Shown here: positions 7,364 to 16,507 of the stretch, piece after piece
How the letters are laid out: every line of letters begins with the position of its first letter
Numbering within the stretch: position 1 is the stretch's first letter
From: CAXDOZ01 sp963991145
GTDB taxonomy: Bacteria > Bacteroidota > Bacteroidia > Chitinophagales > JABDMM01
Direction: 5' to 3'
Length of the DNA stretch: 46,178 nucleotides
NCBI GenBank assembly: GCA_963991145.1
Contig: CAXDOZ010000007.1
Location: 1-46,178, forward strand
Notes under the pieces: model-generated
Seen by the model: only the letters and a program-made list of their open reading frames with translations
Told to the model about the DNA's origin: nothing
The model's database searches: none
Translations under genes and position numbers: made by a program

Positions 7364-8620
7364 ATGGGAAAACTGTTACCCTTCCTTTTATTACTTATTG
7401 GTCTGAGTATTCTTCTCACTTCTTGTGAGGAGGAGCCAGGTATTCAGCGTTTCCATTCCGGAGAGGTTGAGACGGAGGATATTCTCTTTCTGGGAGGGGA
7501 CCTCACTGCTGGCTACACCAATTTTGGTTGGTCGAAGGAAAAGCAGGAAAACGCCTTCTCAGTTCTGTTTCTAGAGCACCTCAAGCAATTTGAAAACTTT
7601 GAATACAAAGTTCCATATCTGCCATCTGAAGTTTCTACTGGAGGATGGGAGCTCAACCGATTCAAATGGAGTAATTGCGAGGATAGCTTTAGCTACCCTG
7701 TCTTTAAGGAATCAGGATGGAATGTAAGCGCACTCGATGAAGTATACTGGCAGGGTCCTTTCAATGTGATTGGTATTCCAAGAATCCTTACCAGCTCTAT
7801 TCAGGAGCAAGACCTTTATTACACGAATCCCTATTTCAAGAGACTTATTTCTCCCAACTCACCTGATGCTACGGTTTCTGAGTTTACAAGCACCAGAACC
7901 CCAAGTTTCTATGTCATAGAGTTTGGACATGGAGAGATCATGAGATATCTGATCAATGGGGGAGTAGACAATCAGGCAAGACCGCATGATATCATGTCCA
8001 ATAAGGATTTCGAGCAAACCCTTGATAGTCTTATCCTGAGCATAAAAGACTCAGATAATCATGGTGTGCTGGTTAACATTACCATGCCTGATTACTTTCC
8101 ATTTTTGAATACAGTCCCGGTAGAATATATCGATCCGCAAACATGCGTATTCTCCGGTTTCAATTACCTGATAGAGACAAAGACTGGCCTGGTCAGAGAA
8201 GCGGGGAGTTCAGACCGGATTCTTTTGCCTGCAGCGAGTAAGCTCAATACTCTTGGAGATGCCGGCGGAGTGGTTGGTCTCAGTACTTCTGATCCAGTGC
8301 CAAACAACATGGTCATTGACGAGGAAGAGCTTGTCTACATCAGCAATATTGTATCTAATCGGAACGCCATTCTGCGATACCTGGCGGGAAAACACGATTT
8401 GATGTTTCTTGACCTCAATGAGCTTTACAGGGAAGTCTCTGTAGGAATGAATTACTATGGCACCAGCTATTCCACAGAGTACATTGAAGGGCAGTTCTTT
8501 AATATTGATGGCATAAGTCCACTGCCAAAGGGAAATGCAATGATTGCAAACAAGCTTATCGCCTTGTTAAATCAAAATGCTGGCGCCAATATCCCTTATC
8601 TCGATATCCTTCAGTACTAG
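7364..8620 (+). CDS. SGNH-hydrolase-like lipoprotein with degenerate active site
   Basis: A 418-residue lipoprotein with lipobox LLTSC (Cys21). It aligns by eye with Bacteroidota GDSL/SGNH lipoproteins that sit beside FadL-type barrels: block I is GGDLTAGY (residues 44-51) where the family has GNSLTAGY, a middle block is EFGHGEIMRYL (about 187-196) where the family has a GNND motif, and block V is DGISPLPKG (from 382) where the family has DG[VI]HP. The nucleophile Ser is Asp46, the oxyanion Asn is lost, and the catalytic His is Ser385; only Asp382 of the triad remains. The fold therefore looks kept but the esterase chemistry lost, so it may be a binding or plug partner of the barrel encoded directly upstream. 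The family assignment rests on motif layout only. Confidence 0.68.
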   Translation: MGKLLPFLLLLIGLSILLTSCEEEPGIQRFHSGEVETEDILFLGGDLTAGYTNFGWSKEKQENAFSVLFLEHLKQFENFEYKVPYLPSEVSTGGWELNRFKWSNCEDSFSYPVFKESGWNVSALDEVYWQGPFNVIGIPRILTSSIQEQDLYYTNPYFKRLISPNSPDATVSEFTSTRTPSFYVIEFGHGEIMRYLINGGVDNQARPHDIMSNKDFEQTLDSLILSIKDSDNHGVLVNITMPDYFPFLNTVPVEYIDPQTCVFSGFNYLIETKTGLVREAGSSDRILLPAASKLNTLGDAGGVVGLSTSDPVPNNMVIDEEELVYISNIVSNRNAILRYLAGKHDLMFLDLNELYREVSVGMNYYGTSYSTEYIEGQFFNIDGISPLPKGNAMIANKLIALLNQNAGANIPYLDILQY

Positions 8621-8693
8621 GTACAATTCTTGTTGATAGCCATTTTTATCCTCTTGGATATCTTATCCTATTTTGAGAGGAGTTTTGCTCTGA

Positions 8694-11600
8694 ATGCTAT
8701 CATTGGTGCGCAATTATCTCATATCGATCATTTTCATTGTCCTTGGGGCTCTCATTCTTGTTGTGTCCTCCAAAGAGAGAGGGGTACAGGACTGTGCACA
8801 GGATATCAATGCCTTTATTTCTAAAGAGCTTGAAGATGTATCTGAATGGTCAAAGGAATTACAAGCGGGCAAACCATTATCACAAACCAGCTTACCGGAT
8901 AAGCATTTTAATGCTCTGGAATTTGAAGGTGATTCATTAGTCTATTGGACATCAAATCTAGTTTCTCTTAGTCCCACTCAATTGGACCTATTATCAGATC
9001 AGGCTAAGCTTCTTCAGTTGAGAAACGGCTGGTTTCTTTCCTGGGGTTTTGAGAATGGAGACAGAAGGGTCGCAATTTTACTACCGATCAAGTATCAGTA
9101 TTCGATCTCAAATCAATATCTAAAGGAAGAGTTCCACCCAAAGCTGAATATCCCCGATGATTTTGATCTAAGAGCATGGATTGAAAATTCTCCTCAATGG
9201 TCAGCTGATATTATGATTGGAGAAACTCCAGCAGCGCATCTGATAGGTAGAGATTTCAGGAGTTCTGAGAGCTGGTGGCCAATTGGATTGGCTCTGATAA
9301 TGTTTGGGATACTTCTGGGAGTTCTTGCTTTTGGCAGCAATTGTAAAAGCGTCTTTCAGGACAGGCCATGGCAGGGGATCTTCATATTCTGGATTGGCCT
9401 GGTTGTCTTAAGGGGCTTGATTTTGGTAATCGACTTTCCGGGAGCATACCTGCAAGGTGACCTCTTTGACCCAGGAGTCTTTGCTATTCCAATTCTTGCA
9501 ACTTCACTTTGGGAGCTAGTTCTGCATGCCTGCTTTGCTTTTGTAGGAGTTTTCTTCGCCTTCCGGCGGATTGAAGACCTGCCCAACTATAACAATCCAA
9601 TTCCACCCTTTGCCTTCTTCCCACTTTTAGGAATTCTGGCGGTTTTGATATTCGCAGTCTGCGAAAAGGTCGTTTTGAACTCAACTATTGAACTGGATAT
9701 CAGCAATTTCTCGCTGCTGGATCACAATAGTTTTATAGCGCTTATCTGCATACTCACCTTCTGGACATCCTTTGGCTTGTTTCTTCTACTTCGTAGGTCA
9801 GATAGGACTTTCAGCCTGAAAGATCCGATACTATGGATCACCATTCTGGTTACAGTAATTCTGACGATGGGAGCAATCTGGCTTTTAGGTTTCCATTGGT
9901 CTACCGGAGCTTTAATTCTGCTGTGGCTCTTACTTTTTGTTTCAGCTTCCAATTCCGTAAATCGTGCCGATAGGCACATTTGGTCCTATGGGATAACTAT
10001 TGCCTGGTTGATGATCCTGGCACTTCCTGCTGCATTTGCCCTTTATTCTGGCAATGTCAAAAAGCAGAAAGAGCTTCAGGATGTCTATGCAGAGAGGCAA
10101 TTAGAGAATCGGGACTGGTACTTCGAGTTAGCCCTTGAAACAGCCAGCCAACAGATCAAGGATGATACCTACCTGAAAGCCATTTACACAAATCCTTACA
10201 TCACTGCAAAAGAGCTCAAGAAGCGCTTGACAAACCTCTACCTGACTGGGGTTTTCAGTCGATACGATATTGAAATCCTTCCTTACAATGTCAATGGCTA
10301 TCAGATAAAGAGTACTGGAGATGTTGGCTTACAATCATTTAAGGATCAAGCCTTGCAATTTGGAGAAAATACGGTGTCACCATTTTTCTACTACGTAGAT
10401 CCTCCCGGGGTCTCTTACTCGTATTTAGGATTTATTCCTGTTAAGGACAGCACCGATAATTATGGAGAGATTGTTATTCAGTTCTCTCCCAAACAGTTTC
10501 TATCAAACAATGTATATCCCGAGCTTTTGGAGCAAGGAAGCTCAAAGAAATTGTCAATTGAAGAGCAGTTTAGCTTCATCGTATTAGATGAGTATATGAT
10601 TGAGAGTCAGGATGGAGAGATTCATTTGGATTATATTCCTCTGGTTGATTCATTTCTGTCAACAGATCTTACCCAGTTTGAAGCAATTGATTCAAAGTAC
10701 CGTTTGCTGATGGTAAAAGGAGCAAATGGGAAAGTGGCTGTCGTTGAGGCTCCAAAGTTTCAGGCTAAGGTTATTATCACTTACTTCTCCTACCTGGCCA
10801 GTTTATTATTGCTGCTCTATGTACTATTCTTCATTGCCAGGTTCCTTTATCTGGTGTTTAAGAAAAGAGAATCATTTAGTAGGCTGAAGAGATTAAGTCT
10901 TAGGAGTCGGGTGAGTTTGGCTTTGGTCTCTGTGGTGCTATTGTCCTTCTTCGTTATCGGGCTTGTAACCATAAACTATTTTGTTGATGAATATGATAAC
11001 TATCACAAAAACAGACTTTTAAGAAAGCAACAGGCAATTCTGATCGGACTCGAAGTTGAGCTTGGAGATCATATGAATGATAGCAGCTTTTATCATTCAA
11101 ATGCATATGAAGAAATTCTTCAGACTGCAGTTCAGGACCTTGCGAATATTCACTCAATGGATGTCAATGTCTTTGATCTTGAAGGAAAGATCATCGCTAG
11201 TTCACAACCTACAATTTTTGAAGAGGGCCTGATATCGTCTTATATGGATCCCTTTGCTTATAGACACTTTCAGGTTTCAAGAAGGCAGTATATCCAACAG
11301 GAATCAATCGGGCTTCTTTCTTTCCAATCAGTTTATGCTCCGCTAATCACGGAGGGTGAGAGGATATTAGGGATTGTAAACATTCCATACTTCGCCAGAC
11401 AGAGGAACCTCAACAGAGATATCTCTTCATTCATGGTCACTTTAGTCAATGCTTATGTTGCCCTGATCATTATTACTGGGTTAATGGCATTGTTTATTTC
11501 CAGAAGCGTAAACCGATCCTTAGGCCAAATCGCTGAAAGGCTTGGGAAGGTTAAGATTTCAGGGCAAAATGAACCCATTCCGGTAGAAGCAGACGATGAG

Positions 11601-12359
11601 ATAGGTAAGCTGATCAATGAGTACAATCACATGATCTTCGAGCTTGAGGAATCGGCCAGGAAACTGGCTGAGACAGAGAGAGAGCTTGCCTGGAGGGAGA
11701 TGGCCAAGCAGATTGCCCATGAGATCAAGAATCCATTGACTCCCATGAAGCTTTCAATTCAGCATTTGCAAAGAGCGATCAAAGACAATGATCCCAATGC
11801 TACTGAATTGGCTGATAGAGTTAGTAAGACATTGATCGAGCAGATCGAGAATCTATCTGCAATAGCCACAGCCTTTAGCTCATTTGCAAAAATGCCGGCA
11901 CCTGTAAATGAAAAGTTCGATCTCTCTGAATTAGTTGAAGGAGTGGTGAATCTCTTTGAGAATGAAGAAGGAGGATTGAAAATTGACTTTAAAATACCAG
12001 AGGATCCGATTATGGTCTTTTTGGATAAGAATCAGATCGTCTCAGTATTGAATAATCTGCTGAAGAATGCCCTTCAAGCTGTGCCTGATGATCAAACACC
12101 TGAGATAGAAGTATTTATTAGAAGATTGCCCGGTCCAATAGCTCAGTTAGAAGTCAAGGATAATGGTACCGGCATTCCAGAAGATTTCCAGCCGAAAGTC
12201 TTTGTTCCAAACTTCACTACTAAGAACTCGGGAACAGGCCTTGGATTAGCAATAAGCAAAAAGATTGTTCAACAAGCCAAAGGGAATATCCGTTTTGATA
12301 CCGAGGAAGGTGCGGGGACCAGCTTTTTTGTTGAATTTCCCATGATGACCGACCTTTGA
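8694..12359 (+). CDS. Large multi-pass sensor histidine kinase, NtrY-like
   Basis: A 1221-residue kinase. A first helix (about 7-25) is followed by an extracytoplasmic segment (about 26-195) and then roughly eight helices (196-451). A second extracytoplasmic segment (about 452-690), two helices, a third extracytoplasmic segment and a last helix precede HAMP, HisKA and the ATPase domain. The phosphoacceptor is His1009 in AHEIKNPLTPMKLS, the NtrY-type H-box. The N-box NNLLKNALQA is at about 1120 and DNGTGIP and GTGLGLAI follow. There is no NtrX-type regulator beside it; the nearest response regulator is the OmpR-type gene two genes downstream. The signal sensed is unknown. Confidence 0.88.
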   Translation: MLSLVRNYLISIIFIVLGALILVVSSKERGVQDCAQDINAFISKELEDVSEWSKELQAGKPLSQTSLPDKHFNALEFEGDSLVYWTSNLVSLSPTQLDLLSDQAKLLQLRNGWFLSWGFENGDRRVAILLPIKYQYSISNQYLKEEFHPKLNIPDDFDLRAWIENSPQWSADIMIGETPAAHLIGRDFRSSESWWPIGLALIMFGILLGVLAFGSNCKSVFQDRPWQGIFIFWIGLVVLRGLILVIDFPGAYLQGDLFDPGVFAIPILATSLWELVLHACFAFVGVFFAFRRIEDLPNYNNPIPPFAFFPLLGILAVLIFAVCEKVVLNSTIELDISNFSLLDHNSFIALICILTFWTSFGLFLLLRRSDRTFSLKDPILWITILVTVILTMGAIWLLGFHWSTGALILLWLLLFVSASNSVNRADRHIWSYGITIAWLMILALPAAFALYSGNVKKQKELQDVYAERQLENRDWYFELALETASQQIKDDTYLKAIYTNPYITAKELKKRLTNLYLTGVFSRYDIEILPYNVNGYQIKSTGDVGLQSFKDQALQFGENTVSPFFYYVDPPGVSYSYLGFIPVKDSTDNYGEIVIQFSPKQFLSNNVYPELLEQGSSKKLSIEEQFSFIVLDEYMIESQDGEIHLDYIPLVDSFLSTDLTQFEAIDSKYRLLMVKGANGKVAVVEAPKFQAKVIITYFSYLASLLLLLYVLFFIARFLYLVFKKRESFSRLKRLSLRSRVSLALVSVVLLSFFVIGLVTINYFVDEYDNYHKNRLLRKQQAILIGLEVELGDHMNDSSFYHSNAYEEILQTAVQDLANIHSMDVNVFDLEGKIIASSQPTIFEEGLISSYMDPFAYRHFQVSRRQYIQQESIGLLSFQSVYAPLITEGERILGIVNIPYFARQRNLNRDISSFMVTLVNAYVALIIITGLMALFISRSVNRSLGQIAERLGKVKISGQNEPIPVEADDEIGKLINEYNHMIFELEESARKLAETERELAWREMAKQIAHEIKNPLTPMKLSIQHLQRAIKDNDPNATELADRVSKTLIEQIENLSAIATAFSSFAKMPAPVNEKFDLSELVEGVVNLFENEEGGLKIDFKIPEDPIMVFLDKNQIVSVLNNLLKNALQAVPDDQTPEIEVFIRRLPGPIAQLEVKDNGTGIPEDFQPKVFVPNFTTKNSGTGLGLAISKKIVQQAKGNIRFDTEEGAGTSFFVEFPMMTDL

Positions 12360-12393
12360 CAGAAAGGAATCTGACAAGGATTAACTTGTAGCC

Positions 12394-13422
12394 ATGGCAA
12401 AGAGCAATCGAAGACCATTTATCATCTTTTACTTACTATTCTTTTACATGATAGCCTTCTCAGCATGGTGGGCGATTCTTTTGTATCAAAAGAATAAGCA
12501 AGCTTATGAAGAATTGGTTGAGCTGCAGTCACTCATTTACGAGAGAGACAATCCAGGAGAAGACTTTGCTAAGTCTGCCCAGTTTAAAGAACTAGAGAAA
12601 GAATACAATGGTCAAAGGATCATGATCTTCTCAGAAGGCTTCGTTTTCCTTTCAATTCTAGCTTTCGGCCTGTTTAAGGTGAGAGATTCCTTTACCAAGG
12701 AGTTTGCCCTGGCGAATCAGCAAAGGAATTTCCTACTCTCCATTACTCATGAATTGAAGTCTCCACTCGCAAGTATAAAGTTGACACTTCAAACCCTTCT
12801 GAGCAGGGACCTCAAAAAAGAACAGTCAAATAAACTTCTCAATAATAGCTTGTTTGATGTAGACAGGCTGGAGGGTCTGGTTGATAATATATTGTTTGCT
12901 GCTCGTATTGATAATGAGAATTATGGTTTTGCAAGGGAGAGTATTAATCTCTCTCAGTTTATTCATGATCTAACAAATAAGTATGAGGACTCAGGTGCAG
13001 AGTTTTCATTGGATATTCAGGATGACGTTTGGTTTGAAGGGGATAGGACTGGTCTTATGTCTGTTTTGATCAACCTCATTGACAATGCCATCAAGTACTC
13101 TCAACCTCCGGTGGAAATTGATATTAGTTTGAAGCAGTCAAATTCAGGTCTGATTTTACAAGTTGGAGATAATGGCTTAGGAATACCGGATAATGAGAAG
13201 GCCAGCATTTTTCAGAAATTTTACCGCGTAGGAAATGAGGACACCCGAACAACCAAAGGGACAGGTTTGGGCCTCTTTATTGTTAAGAGGGTTATTGAGA
13301 TCCATAATGGACAGATCGAAATCCTTGATAATAAGCCGCAGGGAACAATCTTTAAAGTCACACTTCCGGGGAATCCAGATATTCAAATGGCTGCAATCGG
13401 AAGCAGTGAGGTAACTGTGTAA
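12394..13422 (+). CDS. Sensor histidine kinase
   Basis: A 342-residue kinase with two membrane helices (about 9-31 and 76-95) that bracket a short extracytoplasmic loop of some 45 residues, then HisKA with phosphoacceptor His119 in THELKSPLAS, and an ATPase domain with NLIDNAIKYS, DNGLGIP and GTGLGLFI. The small loop suggests sensing in the membrane or of envelope state rather than a bulky ligand. It lies 34 bases after the large kinase and 80 bases before an OmpR-type regulator, its most likely partner. Confidence 0.92.
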   Translation: MAKSNRRPFIIFYLLFFYMIAFSAWWAILLYQKNKQAYEELVELQSLIYERDNPGEDFAKSAQFKELEKEYNGQRIMIFSEGFVFLSILAFGLFKVRDSFTKEFALANQQRNFLLSITHELKSPLASIKLTLQTLLSRDLKKEQSNKLLNNSLFDVDRLEGLVDNILFAARIDNENYGFARESINLSQFIHDLTNKYEDSGAEFSLDIQDDVWFEGDRTGLMSVLINLIDNAIKYSQPPVEIDISLKQSNSGLILQVGDNGLGIPDNEKASIFQKFYRVGNEDTRTTKGTGLGLFIVKRVIEIHNGQIEILDNKPQGTIFKVTLPGNPDIQMAAIGSSEVTV

Positions 13423-13437
13423 TTGTCGTCCAGGTCC

Positions 13438-13468
13438 ATTTTACACAGCACTGACAGAAAATTTACAC
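13438..13468 (+). repeat. Direct repeat TTTACAC upstream of the response regulator
   Basis: The heptamer TTTACAC occurs at 13440-13446 and again at 13462-13468, each inside a near-identical 9-mer (ATTTTACAC and AATTTACAC). The period is 22 bases, about two helical turns, so both copies face the same side of the DNA. It lies in the 80-base gap before an OmpR-family regulator gene; such regulators bind tandem direct repeats, so autoregulation is a reasonable guess. Confidence 0.35.
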
Positions 13469-13502
13469 TTGATTCTTAATTTAATATTCAAACCTTTAAG
13501 CC

Positions 13503-14201
13503 ATGGATATTGATGCACGAGTACTCTTAGTAGAAGATGAAGAAAACCTCAGAGAGGCAATTAAGCTAAATCTCGAATTAGAAGGCTACGAAGTTGTAGC
13601 TGCCCCAAACGGGAAAGATGCCTTGAAGAAGTTTAGAGAGCAACGTTTCAATTTGATTGTTCTGGACGTGATGATGCCTGAGATGGATGGATTCCAGGTC
13701 TGTGAACAGGTTCGATTGGAGAATGCTGATATCCCAATCCTATTCCTGACAGCAAAAGACTCCAGCGAAGATAAGATCAGAGGTTTGAAAAGAGGGGCGG
13801 ATGATTTCATGACAAAGCCTTTTAACCTTGAGGAGTTGATGCTCCGAGTTAGGGTATTAGTGAAGCATAGCCTAAAAGGGTCAAAGCACGAGGAGCAGCT
13901 AATGACCTATAGCTTCGGAGATAATGAAGTGAACTTTGCGACTTATTCTGCTACAAATGGTGAATCGGAGTACAACCTGACCAAGAAAGAAGTAATGCTT
14001 TTAAAACTTCTAATTGAAAGGCAAAACCAGGTGGTTTCGCGTCAGCAGATTCTTCAATATGTATGGGGTTATGATGTTTTTCCGTCAACAAGAACGATAG
14101 ACAACTTTATCCTTGCCTTCCGGAAGTATTTCGAAGAGGATCCCAAGAATCCACAATTCTTTCACTCTGTAAGAGGGGTGGGGTATAAGTTCGTGGCTTA
14201 A
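13503..14201 (+). CDS. Response regulator, OmpR/PhoB family
   Basis: A 232-residue regulator with an N-terminal receiver domain: acidic pocket EDEE at about 11-14, phosphoacceptor Asp55 in LDVMMPEMDGF, the TAKD switch threonine and a KPF lysine. A C-terminal winged helix follows, with NLTKKEVMLLKLL and the recognition region ending VRGVGYKF. It probably acts with the kinase encoded just upstream. The last base of its stop codon extends over the stop of the convergent deacetylase gene, so the two genes share 4 bases. Confidence 0.95.
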   Translation: MDIDARVLLVEDEENLREAIKLNLELEGYEVVAAPNGKDALKKFREQRFNLIVLDVMMPEMDGFQVCEQVRLENADIPILFLTAKDSSEDKIRGLKRGADDFMTKPFNLEELMLRVRVLVKHSLKGSKHEEQLMTYSFGDNEVNFATYSATNGESEYNLTKKEVMLLKLLIERQNQVVSRQQILQYVWGYDVFPSTRTIDNFILAFRKYFEEDPKNPQFFHSVRGVGYKFVA

Positions 14202-15109
14202 TCAAAGAACTCTGTAGCCAATCTGAAGGTGTTTGCATGGGACTCTACTATATCCGAGAGTCTCTCAGAATAACCTCCACCCATCGCTACAACTACTGGT
14301 ATATCTCTCTTTTCAATTGATTCAAATACGAATGCGTCTCTGTCTCTTAATCCCTGGATCGACATTGATAAGCGGCCCAGCTTATCATTTGCCAAAGGAT
14401 CGACTCCGCTCAAATAGCAGATAAAATCCGGTTTTTCCTGCTCTATAAGCTTTGGAAGTGTTTCTCTAAGGATGCTCAGGAATTCCTCATCTGTAGTTTT
14501 ATCAGCTAGAGGGATATCTAGATCTGAACTCTCTTTGTGAAGAGGGTAATTCTTTTCTCCGTGCATGCTAAAAGTGAAGACACGCTTATCGTTTTGAAAG
14601 ATCTGGGCAGTGCCATTTCCCTGATGAACATCAAGGTCTACAATTAGCACCTTACGAATCTCTTTCTCATAAAGCAGTTGATTTACTGCTATTGCAAAAT
14701 CATTGAGAAGACAAAAGCCTTCGGCTCGATTAGTGTATGCATGGTGAGTACCACCAGCGATGTTCAAAGCAGCTTTATTTTCCAGTGCCCATCTGGAACA
14801 ATCAAGAGTTCCTTTAGAGATCACCAATTCCCGATGGATCAGGTCTTTTGAGTGAGGGAAGCCTGAACGTCTTTGCTCTCGTTTTGAGAGTTCCAGATTC
14901 TTTAATCTGTTCCAATATTCAGCATCATGCGTTCTAAGCACGATTTCTTCATCGATAGGTTCAGGACTAAAGAAATGCTCTTCAGTTAGAGTGCCTTCAT
15001 AAAGCAATTGTTGAGGGATCAGTGCATACTTAGCCATTGGGAATCGATGCCCATCAGGGAGACTATGCTCATAAATCTTGCTATGTGCTACACGTATCAA
15101 ACCAATCAA
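14198..15109 (-). CDS. HDAC-fold deacetylase (acetoin-utilisation/histone deacetylase-like)
   Basis: A 303-residue zinc-dependent deacetylase of the bacterial HDAC family. The motif GGTHHA (residues 119-124) has the active-site His pair, DLDVHQGNGT (158-167) supplies the Asp and His zinc ligands, and SGVDPLAND supplies the second Asp. The substrate of this bacterial subgroup is uncertain; acetylated amines or lysines are the options. The start is a TTG at 15109. A second TTG at 15100 would give MIRVAHS, closer to the usual N-terminus of the family. It is downstream of tRNA-Val and convergent with the response regulator. Confidence 0.88.
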   Translation of the reverse strand: MIGLIRVAHSKIYEHSLPDGHRFPMAKYALIPQQLLYEGTLTEEHFFSPEPIDEEIVLRTHDAEYWNRLKNLELSKREQRRSGFPHSKDLIHRELVISKGTLDCSRWALENKAALNIAGGTHHAYTNRAEGFCLLNDFAIAVNQLLYEKEIRKVLIVDLDVHQGNGTAQIFQNDKRVFTFSMHGEKNYPLHKESSDLDIPLADKTTDEEFLSILRETLPKLIEQEKPDFICYLSGVDPLANDKLGRLSMSIQGLRDRDAFVFESIEKRDIPVVVAMGGGYSERLSDIVESHANTFRLATEFFD

Positions 15110-15125
15110 TAAAATGGGGGAGAAG

Positions 15126-15200
15126 TGGGCTATACTGGATTCGAACCAGTGACCTCTGCCCTGTCAAGACAGCGCTCTAAACCAACTGAGCTAATAGCCC
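15126..15200 (-). tRNA. tRNA-Val(GAC)
   Basis: The minus strand folds as a full cloverleaf. The acceptor stem GGGCTAT pairs with ATAGCCC, the D stem is GCTC/GAGC with a GG-containing loop, the anticodon stem is CTGTC/GGCAG around loop TTGACAG, and the T arm is ACTGG-TTCGAAT-CCAGT. The loop gives anticodon GAC, which reads valine codons GUU and GUC. The discriminator is A (15126), as expected for valine; CCA is not encoded. It sits between waaA and the deacetylase gene, all on the minus strand. Confidence 0.93.
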
Positions 15201-15246
15201 GAAAGGGCAACAAAGAAATGAATTTTTAGAAAGATTGTTGAGGGGA

Positions 15247-16503
15247 TCAGAATCCTATTGTTTCCAGATAGTCCATTATCTCCTTTGTGGCACCTGCACC
15301 TGATCTTACAAACTCGGCATTCATCTTAGCAATCTTATCATAATCATCCTTTTTGCTAAAATGCTTCATTTGGGAAATGAAAGATTGATCTGAGTTTACT
15401 GGGAATGCACCTCCCAGATCAATAAGATCCACAGCTTCTTTTACATGCCAGTATTTAGGGCCAAAGAGTATTGGAACTCCATATACCGCTGCTTCAAGAA
15501 TATTGTGAATAGATCTTTCAAATCCACCTCCGATATAGGCTACCTCTGCATATCTATAGATAGCGCTCAGCTTTCCTACATTATCCACCAAAAGGATGTT
15601 TGGGAGCTCTTTTGGTGAAGCAATCCACTCCGAATACCTCCTGACCTTGTAGTCCTTGAACATTCTTTCAATATCCTTGAGCCTATAAGATTGAATATCG
15701 TGTGGCGCTATCACTAAAGCATAGCCCTGACCAATCAATTGAGGAGTGATATTTCTCAGAAGTTTCTCGTCGCTTTTCCAGGTGCTTCCTGCTACAAGCA
15801 GCTTCCTGTCATTCTTGAATTCCATGACAGTATGTAGCTGAGGTGCTATTCTTGATACTGCTAACACCCGATCGAATCTGGTATCTCCAGTAACCGCCAC
15901 CTTATCGAAGCCATTCTGCTTCAAAACCTTCTTTGACTTATCATCCAGGACAAAAATTTGATTCATCGAGGATAACATATTGCGAAAGAGAGCTCCCCAG
16001 GCTTTGAAGTAATAGCTGTCTGCTGAAAATCTTGATGAAATAAGGATGCTAGGAACATTTGCCTCCTTCAGGGCAGTAATATGATGATACCATAAGTCAT
16101 ATCTGACAAAAATCGCCAGTTGAGGTTGTACAGCCTTGACAAAGAAATCTGCATTGGCTTTTGTATCTAATTGAATGTAAATGACTTTACTGGCCTTCTT
16201 ATAATCTCTTCTGACTTCATAACCTGAAGGACTGAAAAAGCTAAGTAGAATGCAGGCTTCAGGCATTCGGTCCTTGATGGCTTCTAGAAGCGGACGGCCT
16301 TGTTCAAACTCTCCAAGACTAGAGCAATGCATCCAAACAACTGGTTGTTGTTTTGCATTGCTGAACTTTATGATCTCCTCCTTTAGATTCCTTCTGCCGG
16401 AGACCCAAAGAGCTGCTTTCCAATAAAATACACTGGCAATAGAGATAGCAAATCGATACAGTGAAATGCCTAGATCATATAGAGTAACATGAAGTCTCGC
16501 CAT
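15247..16503 (-). CDS. waaA: 3-deoxy-D-manno-octulosonic acid (Kdo) transferase
   Basis: WaaA adds Kdo from CMP-Kdo to lipid A precursors at the inner membrane. The 418-residue protein has an N-terminal membrane-associated segment (about 10-34), the catalytic Glu65 in SSLGEFEQGRP, GDTRFDRV, AGSTW, and the C-terminal donor-binding region with AYIGGGFERSIHNILE and FGPKYWHVKEA. All are family features. It starts 4 bases after the upstream barrel gene and is followed by tRNA-Val 46 bases downstream. Confidence 0.94.
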   Translation of the reverse strand: MARLHVTLYDLGISLYRFAISIASVFYWKAALWVSGRRNLKEEIIKFSNAKQQPVVWMHCSSLGEFEQGRPLLEAIKDRMPEACILLSFFSPSGYEVRRDYKKASKVIYIQLDTKANADFFVKAVQPQLAIFVRYDLWYHHITALKEANVPSILISSRFSADSYYFKAWGALFRNMLSSMNQIFVLDDKSKKVLKQNGFDKVAVTGDTRFDRVLAVSRIAPQLHTVMEFKNDRKLLVAGSTWKSDEKLLRNITPQLIGQGYALVIAPHDIQSYRLKDIERMFKDYKVRRYSEWIASPKELPNILLVDNVGKLSAIYRYAEVAYIGGGFERSIHNILEAAVYGVPILFGPKYWHVKEAVDLIDLGGAFPVNSDQSFISQMKHFSKKDDYDKIAKMNAEFVRSGAGATKEIMDYLETIGF

Positions 16504-16507
16504 TAGG

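Noticed and set aside
15110..15200. tRNA-Asp as the identity of the tRNA, from the nearby string GTCA on the plus strand.
   Set aside because: The gene is on the minus strand and its anticodon loop is TTGACAG, giving GAC (Val); the discriminator A also disagrees with tRNA-Asp.
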